64,000 bases of DNA from Gnetum montanum (lineage: Eukaryota > Streptophyta > Gnetopsida > Gnetales > Gnetaceae), in the NCBI GenBank assembly GCA_015680685.1, contig MNCI01024064.1, positions 31,610 to 95,609 on the forward strand, given 5' to 3'. Position 1 is the stretch's first letter. Each line of letters starts with the position of its first letter. Below the pieces are notes generated by a model that was given only the letters and a program-made list of their open reading frames with translations, was not told the origin of the DNA and did no database searches. The position numbers were made by a program, and so were the translations under genes. Shown piece by piece: positions 32,189 through 45,300 of the stretch.

Positions 32189-32198
32189 CTATTTATAG
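32189..32198 (-). promoter_or_regulatory. TATA box in E2 5' LTR
   Basis: CTATAAATAG on the minus strand. It would drive the gag-pol transcript toward lower coordinates. Confidence 0.75.
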
Positions 32199-32299
32199 GG
32201 GTAGGGTTACCGGGAAAAGAGGACGGGGGGGACACGTGGCGTATAGATCGGGCGTTACAATTTAGAAACATGATATACGCTGGGCGTACATCTTATACA

Positions 32300-32705
32300 A
32301 CAGGCCAGCGTATACGCTGGGGCGTATACGCTGGGCGTGAACGCCAGACATGCACGCCGGGCGTACACACTGGGCGTGCACGCCAGACATACACGCTGGG
32401 CATACACGCTGAAGGATGTCCACTTGCTTCAATCCTTGCTCTTCGACGTAATCTTGATGTTGCCGTTGGGAATCCTGTCGGGCGTGAATGCTGGGCGTAC
32501 ACGTTGCGCATGCACGCTGGGCATACACGCTGGGCGTACAAGCTGGGCGTGCATGCTGGGCGTGAACGCTGGGCGTACACGCTGGGCGTGCACGCTGGGC
32601 ATACAAGCTGGGCATGTACGCTGGGCGTGTACGCTGGGCGTACACGCTGGGCATGCACGCTGGGCGTACACGCTGTGCGTACACGTTGGGCATGCACGCT
32701 GGGCA
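32300..32705. repeat. GCGT/ACGC palindromic tandem array in E2 5' LTR (U3)
   Basis: Same type as 16500-16795 but with several more units; GCGTACACGCTGG and GCGTGCACGCTGG alternate. A unique segment at about 32410-32480 interrupts it at the same place as in the 3' LTR. Confidence 0.85.
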
Positions 32706-32734
32706 CAACACTTAACGAGTTTTGTGGTGTTTCA

Positions 32735-34800
32735 TTGCCTATAGTGCAAAGCAACGACGGGACCTTGCTGGTCTCTTATACTGCAAGAATGAAATCCCTC
32801 ATTTAACATTATAACACAAGAATAATATAATTTTATATGTGTAAAAATCCAATCCAGCCTAGCAGTTGATCAAACTGAAATGGAGGTTAAGAGACAAGAT
32901 GAACTATTTCATAGGGGAGGACATGAGTTCATCCCCTCCCCATATGACATCATCCCTCTTCCAGAGCACTACTCTGAGCTCATCTCACAGCTCCTCCTAT
33001 TAAGGAGTCAGTCTCTAGACTAGTTTGTGGAGAATCCTAAATTGGAAGAGGAGGATGACTTCGTGGCTCAGTCCGAACATGAAGATTCATACTATACCCT
33101 CAACCCACAAACTTATGTGAACCCATTATTTCACCCATTCATAGGGGAAACTATGTCCCTCCAGCCATTTAAAATTATCCAAACACATGTACCCCAAGAA
33201 GAACCATCCATGCTTATTCCCACACCCTCGGTGACCGATACCCATCTCAATATACCCCTTGCAACTATTCCCCCAGTCACCATGTTACCCCCTCTCTTGC
33301 ATATACAACCCCAACAACAGCCTTCTCAAAATAATGTAGGAGTAACCCCGAGTGATCAGGATGCCATATGTGATACCAGCTTCTACATCCGCGTACTACA
33401 TACCACGAATCTAGACCGAAGCTGCACCCTTCACCACTTCAACTAAATAAATTCAGGGTGTTCCTACACAAAACGTGACTGGGAAATGGGCTGTGACTAG
33501 CGTCCAACTGCATCAACCCTCTCACTACAACATACCGCCTCCTACAATTCCACCCGCTAACATCCCTCAAGTACAATAGCAACAACAACAACAACCCTTT
33601 TCGTACAATGTGCCGCCCTTAGTACCACTCACTATGAATATTCCACAAACACAACCTCCAACCACATAACTCTCCTCCTTCCAGCCAACCATACAACAAT
33701 CTAATTTGTATACTACACAACATCATCAATCTGCTATCTCACCTAGTGCCCAAGACTAGGCTGATGCCAAAATGTTGATGCAAGAGATAACTAACAAGGT
33801 CAAGCACCTCAAAAAAGCTACTGAAGAAGAGCTTAAGATAGTGTATTTCTACCAAGATGACCCTATCAGCTCTTTGGTTCCACCTCTGATGTTACCTACG
33901 GGTCTTTCCTTACCCACGTTAACTAAATACAATGGGGAGATAGACCCCAATGCCCACCTTATAACGTTTAGATTAGAATGCATGTTACTTCAGGTGTAGC
34001 CACACGCCATTTTTCAAGTGTTCCCTTTGTCCCTCACAGGGAGAGCACTTGACTGGTATTAGGCTTTGCCCCGAAAAATAATATCTTTTCTAGAAGATTT
34101 ATTACACCAATTCGTTACCAGGTTCAAGTATAACTTGAAGCCTAAAGCAACATTTGACAGCCTCATACAGGTCAAGCAAGCACCACTTGAACCTGTTCAA
34201 AAATTTATTCAATGGTGGAGTGCTGCCTTCAATGAGATCCATGAGCCAATTCCAGAGACTTATCTTCTCACTATTCTAAAATGGGTCATTAACGATTTTG
34301 TGAAGTCCAAATTATACTACCTTAACATGTGCACTCTTAGCCAAGCATTTGTATAAATAAAGAACATAGAAGAGGCAGCCCAAACTAGCCATGACCCCAC
34401 CTATTCAGCATTTAAAAATCAACGTAATAAAAAAGACAAAGAAAAGGCTAAGGCAACTATAGCAACAGTATCGGAAACACAACAAAAGAGTACAGGACAA
34501 CAAGGTAAACCACCTACTACCCCTACTAACTATGCTAGACCCACTCCCGCTACTATACCCGAACCGTTCACATCACAAAATCCTATGCTAGGTCGTGCAA
34601 GAAACTTTGAGAGGAGGGACCCCTCTCAATACACACCGTTGCCCATGAAACCCTCACAATTATTTGACCAACTCTTGAAGGATGGGTTAATGAAACATAA
34701 ACAATTTTCCCCTACAACAATCGAAAGATAGGATCGATTCTGTCAATTGGTAGAGAACCCAAGATTGGCAATGCTAGATGAGCCCCCAGTTCCAAGGGGC
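32735..34800 (+). pseudogene. E3 gag, main part after E2 insertion
   Basis: It begins with the TSD copy TTGCC. A frame homologous to E2 Gag follows: SLILQE, then a stop, NPSFNIITQE, a stop, YNFICVKIQSSLAVDQ, and HEFIPSPYD. The capsid core is at about 33880-34350 (LTKYNGEIDPNAHLITFRLE, FLEDLLHQFVTRFKYNLK, FIQWWSAAFNEIHEPIP). Several stops come from TGG to TAG or similar changes (for example near 33999 and 34062). The proline/glutamine-rich N-terminal third is heavily decayed. It joins the protease frame without a stop at GFRIDSFCDYHQ (34800-34836). Confidence 0.85.
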
Positions 34801-36887
34801 TTTAGAATAGATAGCTTTTGTGATTATCATCAACACAATGGGCATGACACTGACTATTGTTTCACCCTAAAAAAAGATATCCAATGGATGATCGATGGAG
34901 GTCAGATCACTTTTGATTAGGCTAAATCAGTCAAACCACAAAACCAGGCCATGGGCATATATAAGGATCCTCTAAATACTAAGGAAGATCCATACATAAT
35001 TAACACTATCTACTTAGACAACGAACGAGAAGCGCCTAGGATTAACATTATTTATTTAGATAATAAACAAAAAATACCTAAGAGACCATTTTTAGTTCAT
35101 ATTCCTCCTACTCCACAAACATTCGCATCTCAATCATCCTACTCTTCATGTAGCCTGCCTACCCCCCAAAGACCCTATGTCATCCGGATACCTCCCGCAG
35201 TGGCAGCCTCTACCATACCCCCAAAATCATACGTGGTGCATGTACCTCCCATCGCTACTACTACAAACATGCAACCTCCTACCCGGCCTACTCCCTATGT
35301 AGTCCGAGTACCACCTGTGGTCGTAACTACGAAGGAACAACCAGCAACTAGACCAACTCTGTTCATTTTTAGGACACCCAAACATCCTAATAACCACCAA
35401 CCTTACACCCCCCAAACACAAAATAAACTGACCTCATATGTTTTTAGGGTGCCTAGGCAGCCTGACATTCAACCACCTTCAACTGTCCAATCGCAACCTT
35501 GTCCTACTCCATACGTCATATGGGTTCCAAAGCGACCGAATGTTCATAAACCAAATGTTCCCCTACACCACGTGCGGGAATGCTTGGAAAACAGGCTCAC
35601 ACGAGAACAATTGGAGGAAGAACATCAATAGCTTGCCTCGAGACCCCCCAGGCCTACCCCATTAAGTGCAATACCCATGGCATCACCTCCTAATAAACCA
35701 AATGCTAAGGGAGAATCATTGGGAATAAATGATGCATCCAAATCAATAGTTATGAAAGAGAACGTCAAACCAGCTAGACATGAGATAAAACTATTGGGCC
35801 TGATGGACCAAGTGACCATTAACAAGCATACACCTAACAGTAAAGATCTGGCAACAGCCCTAACACAAGTTACATAGGCACTTAAACAGAAAAACACTTC
35901 TTTAAGCCTATATGACCTACTATTAACTTCTCAAACTCATGATGAAGCGCTAGTACACATGTTGCATCAATCCCAGTAAGCGAAGACTTACCTCCAAATG
36001 AACCTTCAATTCATGCGGTAATGTATTTGCCTCAAGGATTGACTTCTAAATCACTACGTTTTCACAATGACAACATCAAAATTGATGAGAAAATAGGAGA
36101 AGTGACAACTGCACCTATGTTCATAACAATACAAGTAAATCAATTCAAAATACATCGGGTGCACGTAGATGATGGAGCTACCACAAATGTAGAATCCTAT
36201 CCCATCATTGAACAATTAGGGCTTATGAAACTAATCAGACCAACCTCCACCACATATTTAAAATCATTTAGTGGATCACGCGTAGTAGTAAAAGGCACCA
36301 TAACTATGAACTTTATAGCTGGGGATTGATTCCCCACATTAGCTAACTTTGTTGTCATCGACAAAATGCCAGGGTTCAATTTAATATTAAGAAGACCTTG
36401 GCTAGCCCAACTCAAAGTAGTCTCTTCCCCCATACACCAAGATATTCAGCTACCTTATGAAGGTGGTGAAATCATTATACTCGAGGAGGCTACTGCACCT
36501 ACCATTACGTTGCATACAGATACAGACCAAGGCTCATAGGTTAAGTTTGAAGAGCCTAAATGGGATGACACAAACGAAAAACAAAGTTGCATGCAACCAG
36601 TAAGCAATGATCCATTAAACGTAAATGAAAATTTACCCAACGTAGAAAGTCGCAGACTTGAAACTTTACGTACACCGTCTAACTTGGAAACTACAACAAA
36701 CATTGAAACTTCTGTACATACGGAAACACTAGAAGATACCAACATAGAGCCTATTCCATCAGACGTCCCTTGCGCTGAATTACCATTCAACATAGTCAGC
36801 GAAGGGGACGTTGAGGATAGAATCACACCTATTAGTATCACTCCTAACGTTAAATTCAGAAAAATCAAAAAATTGTTAAACTGTTAA
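34801..36887 (+). pseudogene. E3 zinc-knuckle and protease, decayed
   Basis: FCDYHQHNGHDTDYC keeps the zinc knuckle. The PYVVRVPP-type octapeptide occurs seven times (PFLVHIPP, PYVIRIPP, SYVVHVPP, PYVVRVPP, LFIFRTPK, SYVFRVPR, PYVIWVPK), between about 35080 and 35535. The protease core at 36021-36329 reads INQ-type strand then RVHVDDGATTNVESYPIIEQLGL, followed by FNLILRRPWLAQL. A TAG after ITFD (34918-34920), a TAG at 35629, a TAG at 35875, a frame break near 35965 and a TGA at 36328 break it. The C-terminal ELPFNIVSEGDVEDRITPI matches E2 and ends at 36887. Confidence 0.85.
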
Positions 36888-36894
36888 ACCACAT

Positions 36895-37080
36895 TCTTCG
36901 TCCAAAATGACGTTAAACTATCATATGTCCACAACGACATAAAACTAGCCATGCCCAGACATGGCCGGTTTACAAAGGAACCCACCAATATCACTCGAAA
37001 CTCATCTTGTTTACATATGGCCCAAAACGGCCTTAAACTAGTACATGGGGCCTGGAATGGCCCTAAACTAGTACATTTTC
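36895..37080 (+). repeat. degenerate TTAAACT-type array after E3 protease
   Basis: Units such as AAATGACGTTAAACTATC, CAACGACATAAAACTAGCC, AACGGCCTTAAACTAGTAC and AATGGCCCTAAACTAGTAC. Place and core match the arrays at 26690-26965 (E2) and 51590-51890 (E4). Confidence 0.75.
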
Positions 37081-37412
37081 TTGCATTTCTTCTATTCCTA
37101 CTTCGTGCATTACGCTTAAAACACAAAATGAACAAAAAAATTTTACACTACTGCATCGTGTTTACATTCTAGCCCAAAAGGTTGTCACATTAAATTCATG
37201 CTTATTAGTGTTCGAACAAACTCAAAATTCAAACAAAAAAGATGAATAACAGAAAACTCAATCGAAAAATAATAATAAATATATATTCATATACAAAGGG
37301 AAAATTATAACAGTTAACTGATTCCATCCATCAGTTCATATATAATCCTAAGGAAAACCTTTTGTTTATGACTCATGTAAAATCATGAGCCATGATAATA
37401 TCAAAATGAAAA

Positions 37413-40400
37413 CTAAACATTAGGGTTGGGAGGGGTGTCCCCTTCAGACTCTCCAGTACCATGGGTCCCCACTCCACTGGGGCCACCTTCTTGAACATTG
37501 TTATCGCCATGACCTTACGAAAAGACAACAAAAAATAATTAACACATTAACACAAAAGGAAAAGAGAAAATTTCCAAAAGTTATCTAATAAACAAAATTC
37601 AAAAATCTAAATGACTTACTGAAGAAGATCCTCCTAGACCGAATTCGAACCGACGAAGGATTTCTTCTTTAGAGACGCTTGCCTAGTCAATCCCATCAAG
37701 GCCCAGATCAACATTGGCCAAAGCCTTCCCCTTGTGCACCGTAGACCAAGTGGGACATTTCAGAGGAAACTCTCCCATAGAAACCTCCCTAGAAGCTGTG
37801 GTGATTACTCTCTTGGGCGATTCTGTCTCCACCATAGTATGCTTAGCAAATGCATCAAATGAAGAATGCAAGCCTAAACCCTCAACAAACATCTCTAGCT
37901 TACGCTTCTCTATAGATACCTCCTTTAACGATTTTTTATAATGATACTTATGGGTATTTTCATCTTGACCCCATTTCTGCACCTTAGAAGCGAAAGACTT
38001 CCAATCCTAACATTTGAGATTCAGTAAATCTATTTGTGCCTTACGCTATGCTAGCTCCCAAGTCATTGATACTTAGTGATTCAATAAATTCCAATATCTA
38101 TCATAAGTAATTTCAGAAGTTTGCCAAGAATGATCACCTGTTAACCTTGTTGAGGCAAAGTCATAGCGCGATTTGAGATCATCCTGTTCTGCTGATAGCT
38201 TGGAAATCTCTTTTCCTCCCGCCTCAATCTGCTGCCATAGCCTCTCAATGGAGGGCCTATAGTTCCAAATAGACTTGGCGTTTTGCACCATGCACTTTGC
38301 CACTTCATCATAAATCTATCATGGCACTTGCCTAATCTCTAGAGGTAGTGCAGGAAAACTATCAATACTAGTGGCCTCAGATGAATCCCATTTTAGTTTA
38401 GCCCCTGCTCATATGAGGAGAATATGCATTAGACATTGGACAGTAGCAAAAAAAAAATTGAAGGATATGAAACACTTAAGATATATGTACCTATTCCAGG
38501 GTGAGCTTGATCGATACGATCAACCACTTCATCAATGACACTAGTTATAAAATCCATTTTACTTGGAATTTTGATCCAAGTAAAGGGTTCATGTATAGGA
38601 GACGGGTTAACTTCAGTGGTCATTTTTGTAGGAGCCTTCATCATAGGGACTTCTAAACGAACGTTAGGAAATGTCCTGGTCTCAACATTTTTTCCTAGTA
38701 GCAGTAAAAAACATAAAATTAAAACTCTGAATAATAAGAAGTACAATTCAAAAGGTAAATAAACATAATATGGTGAATATACCAAAATCTCTGTCTTCCT
38801 CCTGATTCGGAGGATCACCAAGGTCTAGCCTCCCTTTGAAGAAGCCATCAAACATCTCATTGACTCCATTCTGATCATCGATGTTACCCTCTTTTGTGGT
38901 ATATCCCTCCTGATATTTCGTTCCTCCCGTCTCATCCTCGCCTATTTCGTCCTCCTCATTTAGGTTCATTGAGACCTCTCCCTCCTCGATGATCGGCTCT
39001 AATCTCTCTTTTCTTACTTCAGGAGTCAACTCTAATGGCATTCATAGGTTCAACATCCATTTTGTATAAACAACCGAAAAACAAAGTAAAAATAACGATG
39101 ATGACGATAAAATAAAGACAAATTAGTGAATCAAGCTTACCTTGTATAGGCATCTTAAACCATATACGTTTCACCCTTGGTTCATCTATAGTTATAGCAA
39201 CCTCTTGAGGATGTTCATGCTTCTGAACTTTTGATTTTGCTTTCCCAATTATTTCCTGGATCACCTGATTGGCTCTCCTAGCAATATAGGGCACATTATC
39301 TGGTTCCGACCCTATGCTATCATGCATATGAATTGAATGACCAGATGACCCCTCCATTGTGATAGAAACCAATTCATCAATCCCCTCTAGAGAATCTTGA
39401 GATTTGGCCACCTCAAATAAGTGGCAAATCCATGGATGAGATATTTGGTGGCGATCCATTAACACATACTTGTTATCCACATGAACAACTAAAAATTCAG
39501 CCAATCGGCGTAAGTACCTAGCAAAGAACGCAAAGGTGAAGTGGGATTGTGCCTCCATATTTGAACGTAACCTTACTATCTCCCCATGGAAACCTGAAAG
39601 CAAAAACTAGACCCAATTATAACATACACCAGTTTCTAAAATAGTGCGCATGATACGCACAGGCTCTACTCCAAAAGTTCTTACTTGAGACAGAGACTTG
39701 GGAAACACCCGCGCTCTGAACAAGGGATACAACTCATTAACTTCTGCCACTTTCAATTTCCCCTGCATAGGGAATCCCTTAGAGCCTTCAAGAATACCCA
39801 ACCAGTCCTCCAATTCATGAACCACATGGATCTCCTTCTATGCTCTATCCAAAATCACTTTAGTTCCAGCTGCTGGTGCAACAAACAAGTCCGAAAAGAA
39901 CTCCTCCAACAGATGGAAAACCAATTTCGCACCCTTGATGCAAGTGCTATAGTAGGTGACAGACTTGTCTAAGGAATCAACGATTCCAATCATCTCCATC
40001 ACAAAAACATTAGGGCTCAAAGCAGTAAACAAATCCATAAGGCCCGCATCACTCAAACAACTAATGATATGTGGTGGTGCCTTAGCACGTAACCATCACT
40101 GTGCATCACTGACTTCCCCAAATTTCATAAACAAGGTGCTCTTAGTCTACTCGATTATGATAGTGGCTCCACTATATGGGACATGTACTGTCCACACATG
40201 ATAACACCATGTAGTCAATATAACCAATGATGTAGCAGAACAAACAAATTGAGGTATCGAAAATACCATCACTTACCATCACATGATGGATTTATATCGC
40301 TAGGAGCTAAGTCGACATGGCATGAAAAACTAGCCCATTATGTGACCAATCCCTATGCAACCGCCCCCTAGCCTCGCATTGTGCAAGTTCCCTCGAGTAC

Positions 40401-41504
40401 CGTTTGTGAAAATGAATGATGTCACCCTTAGTCTGGGCTAACACGGCACCATGAAGAGTGGGGCCCACCATGAAAGCCTCTAAGGCGGTACGAGCCAAGG
40501 TGAGTCCATCATCGCCTATGCACACTCCTTCTTTATCAAACTGAGGCCTGCAAAGAGGCGACGATCAAAATATAAACCACTACGAAGCAGCCAAGTTAAA
40601 AATGGTAAATTGAACAACCTTACCTTCCTACTTGGTACACTATTCCAAGAGGGTTTTGGAATAAAGTATGCACATGAGCAGCTAGGAATAGTGTGTTATT
40701 GATGTGGTGAGAGCCAAGTGACAAGAGGTCCCACACACGCAATAATGGATGGGTAGATTTGGGCCCTCCAAAGGGACCGTCCTCAATCGTAAGTGGTCCC
40801 TCGTTGATGTCCACCATGAAAGCCACAATGCCATTAGAAGATCCTGGTAACATAGTCTCAAGCATGCTCAAAGCTAATTGTTCACTTAGATGCAACCATA
40901 TTACCACGTTGAATTTGTCTAAGATAAAGGCAAGGAATCCACAAGCCCCTTCTCTGAACCATACCCTATTGCGATCAATGGTCATATCAGGAACTAGCTC
41001 GTCAGAATCAATCGGACCAAACCACATCAGACTCCAACAAGCTCAACCACAAAAAGGAAAGGTTTGGGATCCCTACATGTATTCAAGAACCAAGGATAAT
41101 AAATCACATAAAAATAAGGTTCTACAAATAGGGGGCTGAAACTTAGAAAAATTCCCAGTATCTAACTCAGCGTGTAGACCCTGCACGCTGAAAAAAAAAT
41201 CCTTGCACACTGCATGTTGGAACATGGCTGCAATAACCCCACACACTGAGTATTTTGCCCCATCCTTCATGCTACAAAAATCTTATGCTATAGAAATATT
41301 TACGCTATGCAATGGAAGGATCAACAGGAATAGTTGGAAAAAATGCAAATTTTGAGAAAAGGTCAGAGCCTACCTGCACACCGATCCTGACCATGAGGGA
41401 ATCTTGGCTCTAGGCAGACACTGGAGCATTGCTTCACTCTCTTCGGTGAAGGTCAAGCTAGGCTCCTTCCTCCCCTAGCCTTCTACTTGCTTTCCCTTGC
41501 TCAT
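37413..41504 (-). pseudogene. E3 antisense gene, eight exons
   Basis: Exons on the minus strand: 41504-41374, 41072-40624, 40547-40277, 40171-39141, 39031-38782, 38694-38491, 38404-37620 and 37513-37413. Lengths are 131, 449, 271, 1031, 250, 204, 785 and 101 nt; exons 1 and 7 are exactly as long as in E2. Exon 1 reads MSKGKQVEG, a stop, then PSLTFTEESEAMLQCLP. Exon 2 has FLAFILDKFNVVIWLHLSEQ. Exon 4 has ALSPNVFVMEMIGIVDSLDK and FFARYLRRLAEFLVV. Exon 7 has SIERLWQQIEAGGKEIS and GQDENTHKYHYKKSLKEVS. Exon 8 ends with EGGPSGVG and a Pro-rich tail. There are several stops and one-base shifts, as expected for an old copy. Confidence 0.85.
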
Positions 41505-41740
41505 CGTGGTGTTCACACTAAACCTTGCACGCTGGGGTTTTTTCCCTGCATGCTACGTTTACGCCTAACCTTGCACGCTGGGGTTTCGTTCGTGCACGCC
41601 ATGTTTACGCCGAACCTTGCATGTTGGGCCTTCGCCTTCACGTCGACACTACAAAAATAGGTTCACGCTTGAGATTTTGGGGGTTCACGTTGGGACGTTG
41701 ATGCTCAAACTTGAGCTATCTGGCGGTTCACGCCAACCCT

Positions 41741-41748
41741 TATTTATA
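41741..41748 (-). promoter_or_regulatory. TATA box of E3 antisense gene
   Basis: TATAAATA on the minus strand, about 237 bp before the ATG at 41504, in line with the E2 and E4 antisense genes. Confidence 0.65.
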
Positions 41749-42050
41749 CCCTCCACGTTAAACATACCAAGGGTGCCTTGAAATAATTTATTTAATTAAT
41801 TTGAAAATTAATGAAAATACAAAGAATGCGTAAATACATAATAACTACATAGAAGAAATGATACTAAATAGAATAAAAACAAAACAATGATATACTGGGA
41901 TGAACACTACCCACATGCAATATTCTCTTGTGAAGCAACTCCTGCTTACCATACTGGACATTTTAACGCAAACTCCTTATCTGGCAGTTTCACACTCAAT
42001 AATTATTACAAATCGTACGATCAACCAGACATCATGAATGAATAATCATA

Positions 42051-42230
42051 GGCTTGATAAGGCCTTAAACTTCTGCAATCAGCCTGGTAAGGCCTTAAAT
42101 TGCCGTAATCGGCCCGGTAAGGCCTTAAACTACTGTAATAGATCTTGTAAGGCCTTAAACTACCGCAATCGGCCCGGTAAGGCCTTAAACTACTGTAACC
42201 GGCCCAATAAGGCCTTAAACTGCCATGCAT
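42051..42230 (+). repeat. six 30-bp units upstream of E3 antisense gene
   Basis: Six units of 30 bp with core TAAGGCCTTAAACT followed by CTGTAATCGGCCCGG-like sequence. Same unit length, number and place as 21801-21980 in E2, but in CpG-depleted form. Confidence 0.9.
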
Positions 42231-42351
42231 CCGGATACGAAAATAGATTATCATTGCATACCTTAGCCTAGTTTAGATGCATAAACACATAAACTACTTA
42301 CATCTAAAAATAACCAACCACCTGATTGACACTGCCCACTGTTTATTGATA

Positions 42352-45300
42352 GGAGCAAACATCATGGATGGAAAGAAACTATTCTTACCATTGTCTATTA
42401 ATGGACCATATGGAATGATCACATGAGAAATTAACATGTATTCTATTGATTTACGCTCAACAAAAAACGATGCTTTAGTGGCATCAACTCAACAAACGCT
42501 AGACTATTTTGAAACGATGACCAAGACTTTCAACCTAGAAATAGATAGCATCACCAAAGACCCCTTGGCTGAACTCCCCATTACCATGCCAGATGGTGAA
42601 GCTAAAATCCTGAAACTAAGTACATTGTTAAGCCTACAACTAGCCAATGACATAGAAAAAGTGCTTAAAGATAACATAAAAGCATTTGCTTGGTCTTACA
42701 CTGACATACCTGGGTTAGACCTTTGAATAGTCTAGCACAACATTATACTCGACCCAAAATTAAGACCAGTGAAACAAAAAACATGTAAGGTTAAGCCTGA
42801 GGTAGCATTGGCAGTCTGTAATGGAATCACGAAACTTTATCAGGCTGGTTTCATTCGGGCTATTGACTATGCTGACTAGGTATCCAACAAGGTCATTGTC
42901 CCAAAGAAGAACAGAAGCATTGACTTCTGGGACCTCAACGTTGCAATGATAAAAGACGATTTTCCCCTCTCGTACCTAGCATTGATCAACTAGTCAACTC
43001 AACCGCTAGGTATGCCTTATTATCTTTTCAGGATATAACTAGATTTGGATTAACCCTGAGCATCAACTTAGGATGACCGTTATGACACCATCGGGTAATT
43101 TTTGCTACACAATGATGCCATTTGGTCCAAAGAATGTCGGTGCTACATACCAAAGAGTGATCACATTTATCTTTAGTGATTATATCTTCAACTCACTCAA
43201 CGATTATGTAGATGACATTGTGGTTAAATGAAAGATATCAGAACGACACGCACATGATCTTGACTTGGTACTAAAATGTTGCGTAAAATATGAGCTGAGA
43301 CTTAACCCAAAGAAATGTGTCTTTGGAGTCAAAAGAGGAAAAATGCTTGGATTCATAGCCTTGGAAGTAGGGATACAAGTAGACCCTGATAAGGTTAAGG
43401 CCATAACAAACTTAAAACCACCTAGCAACCTTACCAAACTTCGCAGTCTACAAGGTAGATTATAGTTTATTAGGAATTTCATAGAAAAACTGATGAACAA
43501 GTTGAAACCTATGAACCAGTTAGTACGCAAGAATGTCTATTTTGAATGGACTTCACAGTGCCAGGAAGCATTTGACAACATTAAAACAAAGCTTGGTCAA
43601 CTACTCACAGTTTATCCACCTTGAAATGATAAATTGTTCTACATCTACCTTGCCACTTCAAACTCATCAATCGTGACGATGCTTTGCCAGAAACGAGATG
43701 ATAGAACTAAAGTCCCTTTTTATTACTTAAGCCATGCATTAGTAGCCCATGAGAAGAAGTACAACAAGGTGTAAAGTTCATGCTTAGCCCTTGTCTTTTC
43801 CTTGAAGAAATGGTGACATTACCTCTTCAATAACCAAGGCAATATAATTTGCAAGGATAATGTACTCAGAGGCATCATAGGGAACATCTATGAGTCAAGT
43901 AGAATAGCTCGCTGGAAAGCCATGATAGATGAGTTTGACCTACACTACATAGCATAATCATTAGTTAAGGGTCAAGCCATAGTAAATCAAATGACTGCAT
44001 CACCAATGCACGATTAGGAAAAGAGAGAGCTAGAGTTCCCTGATGAAAATGTGAGTGCAATAGACATAGTACCTAATGACTAGGATGCCATTTTGAACTT
44101 TGATAAAGCATCCACCTCTTGAGGGGTAAGTGCTACTGCCGTCATCACCTATCCCTATGGGGAGATCCAACCCTTTGCTTATCGTTTTGACTTTCACTAT
44201 ACCAACAACGTAGCAGAGTACGAAGGTCTCCTTAGAGGTCTCATGGTAGCACTAGCTTCAGACATCACACAACTGGTAGTCAGAGGTGACTCACAATTAG
44301 TTCTAAATCAACTCACAAATGTTTATGCATGCAAAGCGCAACACTTGCAACCATACTATGATTTGACTAAGCACTTACTGAAGCGATTTGAAAATGTACA
44401 CATGCAACATGTTTCCAGAAATGATAACACCATTGTAGATGCACTTGCCACATTAGCTCTAAACATACCACCAAACATGTTCCATAGGTTACCTAGTGCT
44501 ATAATCAATTGTACTAAACCGATAACTGATACTCCCGGTGAAGTATCGATTGCATCCGTTAGTACAACACAGGCTGTAGAATGGTACGATGACATAAAGG
44601 AGTATCTTTTACATGGTGAACCTCCTCAACATCTGATGAATGCACAAAAGGATACAGTACAAAAATATTCTCGATAGTATGTATTGGTAGGTGACACGTT
44701 GTGTCATCAATCCTATGAAGGCATCTTGTTGACATGCGTTAGTAGCACTGATGGCCAAACCATCATCGAGCAAGTACATGAAGGATTATGCGGAGGGCAC
44801 ATAGAGCCCAAAGCAATGGCAACAAAAATAAGATATTTAGGCTATTATTGGCCACACATGGAGTACGATTGTTTCTACAAGGCCAAAACATGAAATATCT
44901 ATCAAAAACATAGCAATTTGATACATGTTCCACCAAATGAGATACATACAATGTAAATCACTTGGCCTTTCCAGAAGTGGGGGTTAGACATTGTCAGACT
45001 GATAATGCCCCCATATTCTACAGGAAATAGCTTTATCATAACAATGACAGAATATTTTAAAAAATGGATAGAAGCTATTCCCTTTAGAAAGACCACATCC
45101 AAACACGTATGCAACATCATTATAGAAAACATCAGTACCCGCTTTGGCATTTCGATGACCATCATCACTGATAACGGGCCACAGTTCAGCAGTGCCGAAA
45201 CTAGAAATTTCTATGAAAGTATGGGGATCAAACATTCATTTTCATCCCCTTAAAACCCTAAGAGCAATGGACAAGATGAAGCTACAAATAAGATCATTAT

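Larger units (their letters stand above)
15570..32734 (-). mobile_element. E2: near-complete 17.2-kb Tat-type Ty3/gypsy with antisense gene
   Basis: LTRs at 32734-31367 (5') and 16821-15570 (3'). Minus-strand order: PBS-like motif, gag (31051-28931), zinc knuckle and protease (28930-26969), array, antisense gene on the plus strand (22306-26488), array (21980-21801), RT-RNase H-archaeal-type RNase H-integrase (21698-18414, with an N gap), array (18395-17800), conserved 3' region, polypurine tract, LTR. It is the youngest copy: the LTRs are nearly identical apart from repeat number, CpG is abundant, and few codons are damaged. Even so, it has six premature stops in its own polyproteins and lost catalytic Asp residues, so this copy is not autonomous. 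Confidence 0.95.
31367..32734 (-). repeat. E2 5' LTR
   Basis: 1,368 bp. The minus strand starts TGAAACACCACAAAACTC and ends CGGTCAGCACA. It holds the TATA box (32198-32189) and the palindromic array (about 32300-32705), which is longer than in the 3' LTR. Confidence 0.95.

Noticed and set aside
32174-32806. 210-codon ORF and overlapping long ORFs on both strands (also 16378-16883)
   Set aside because: They read through the LTR tandem array in several frames at once, giving Gly-Val-His-Ala-type peptide repeats. The unit length produces open frames by chance.
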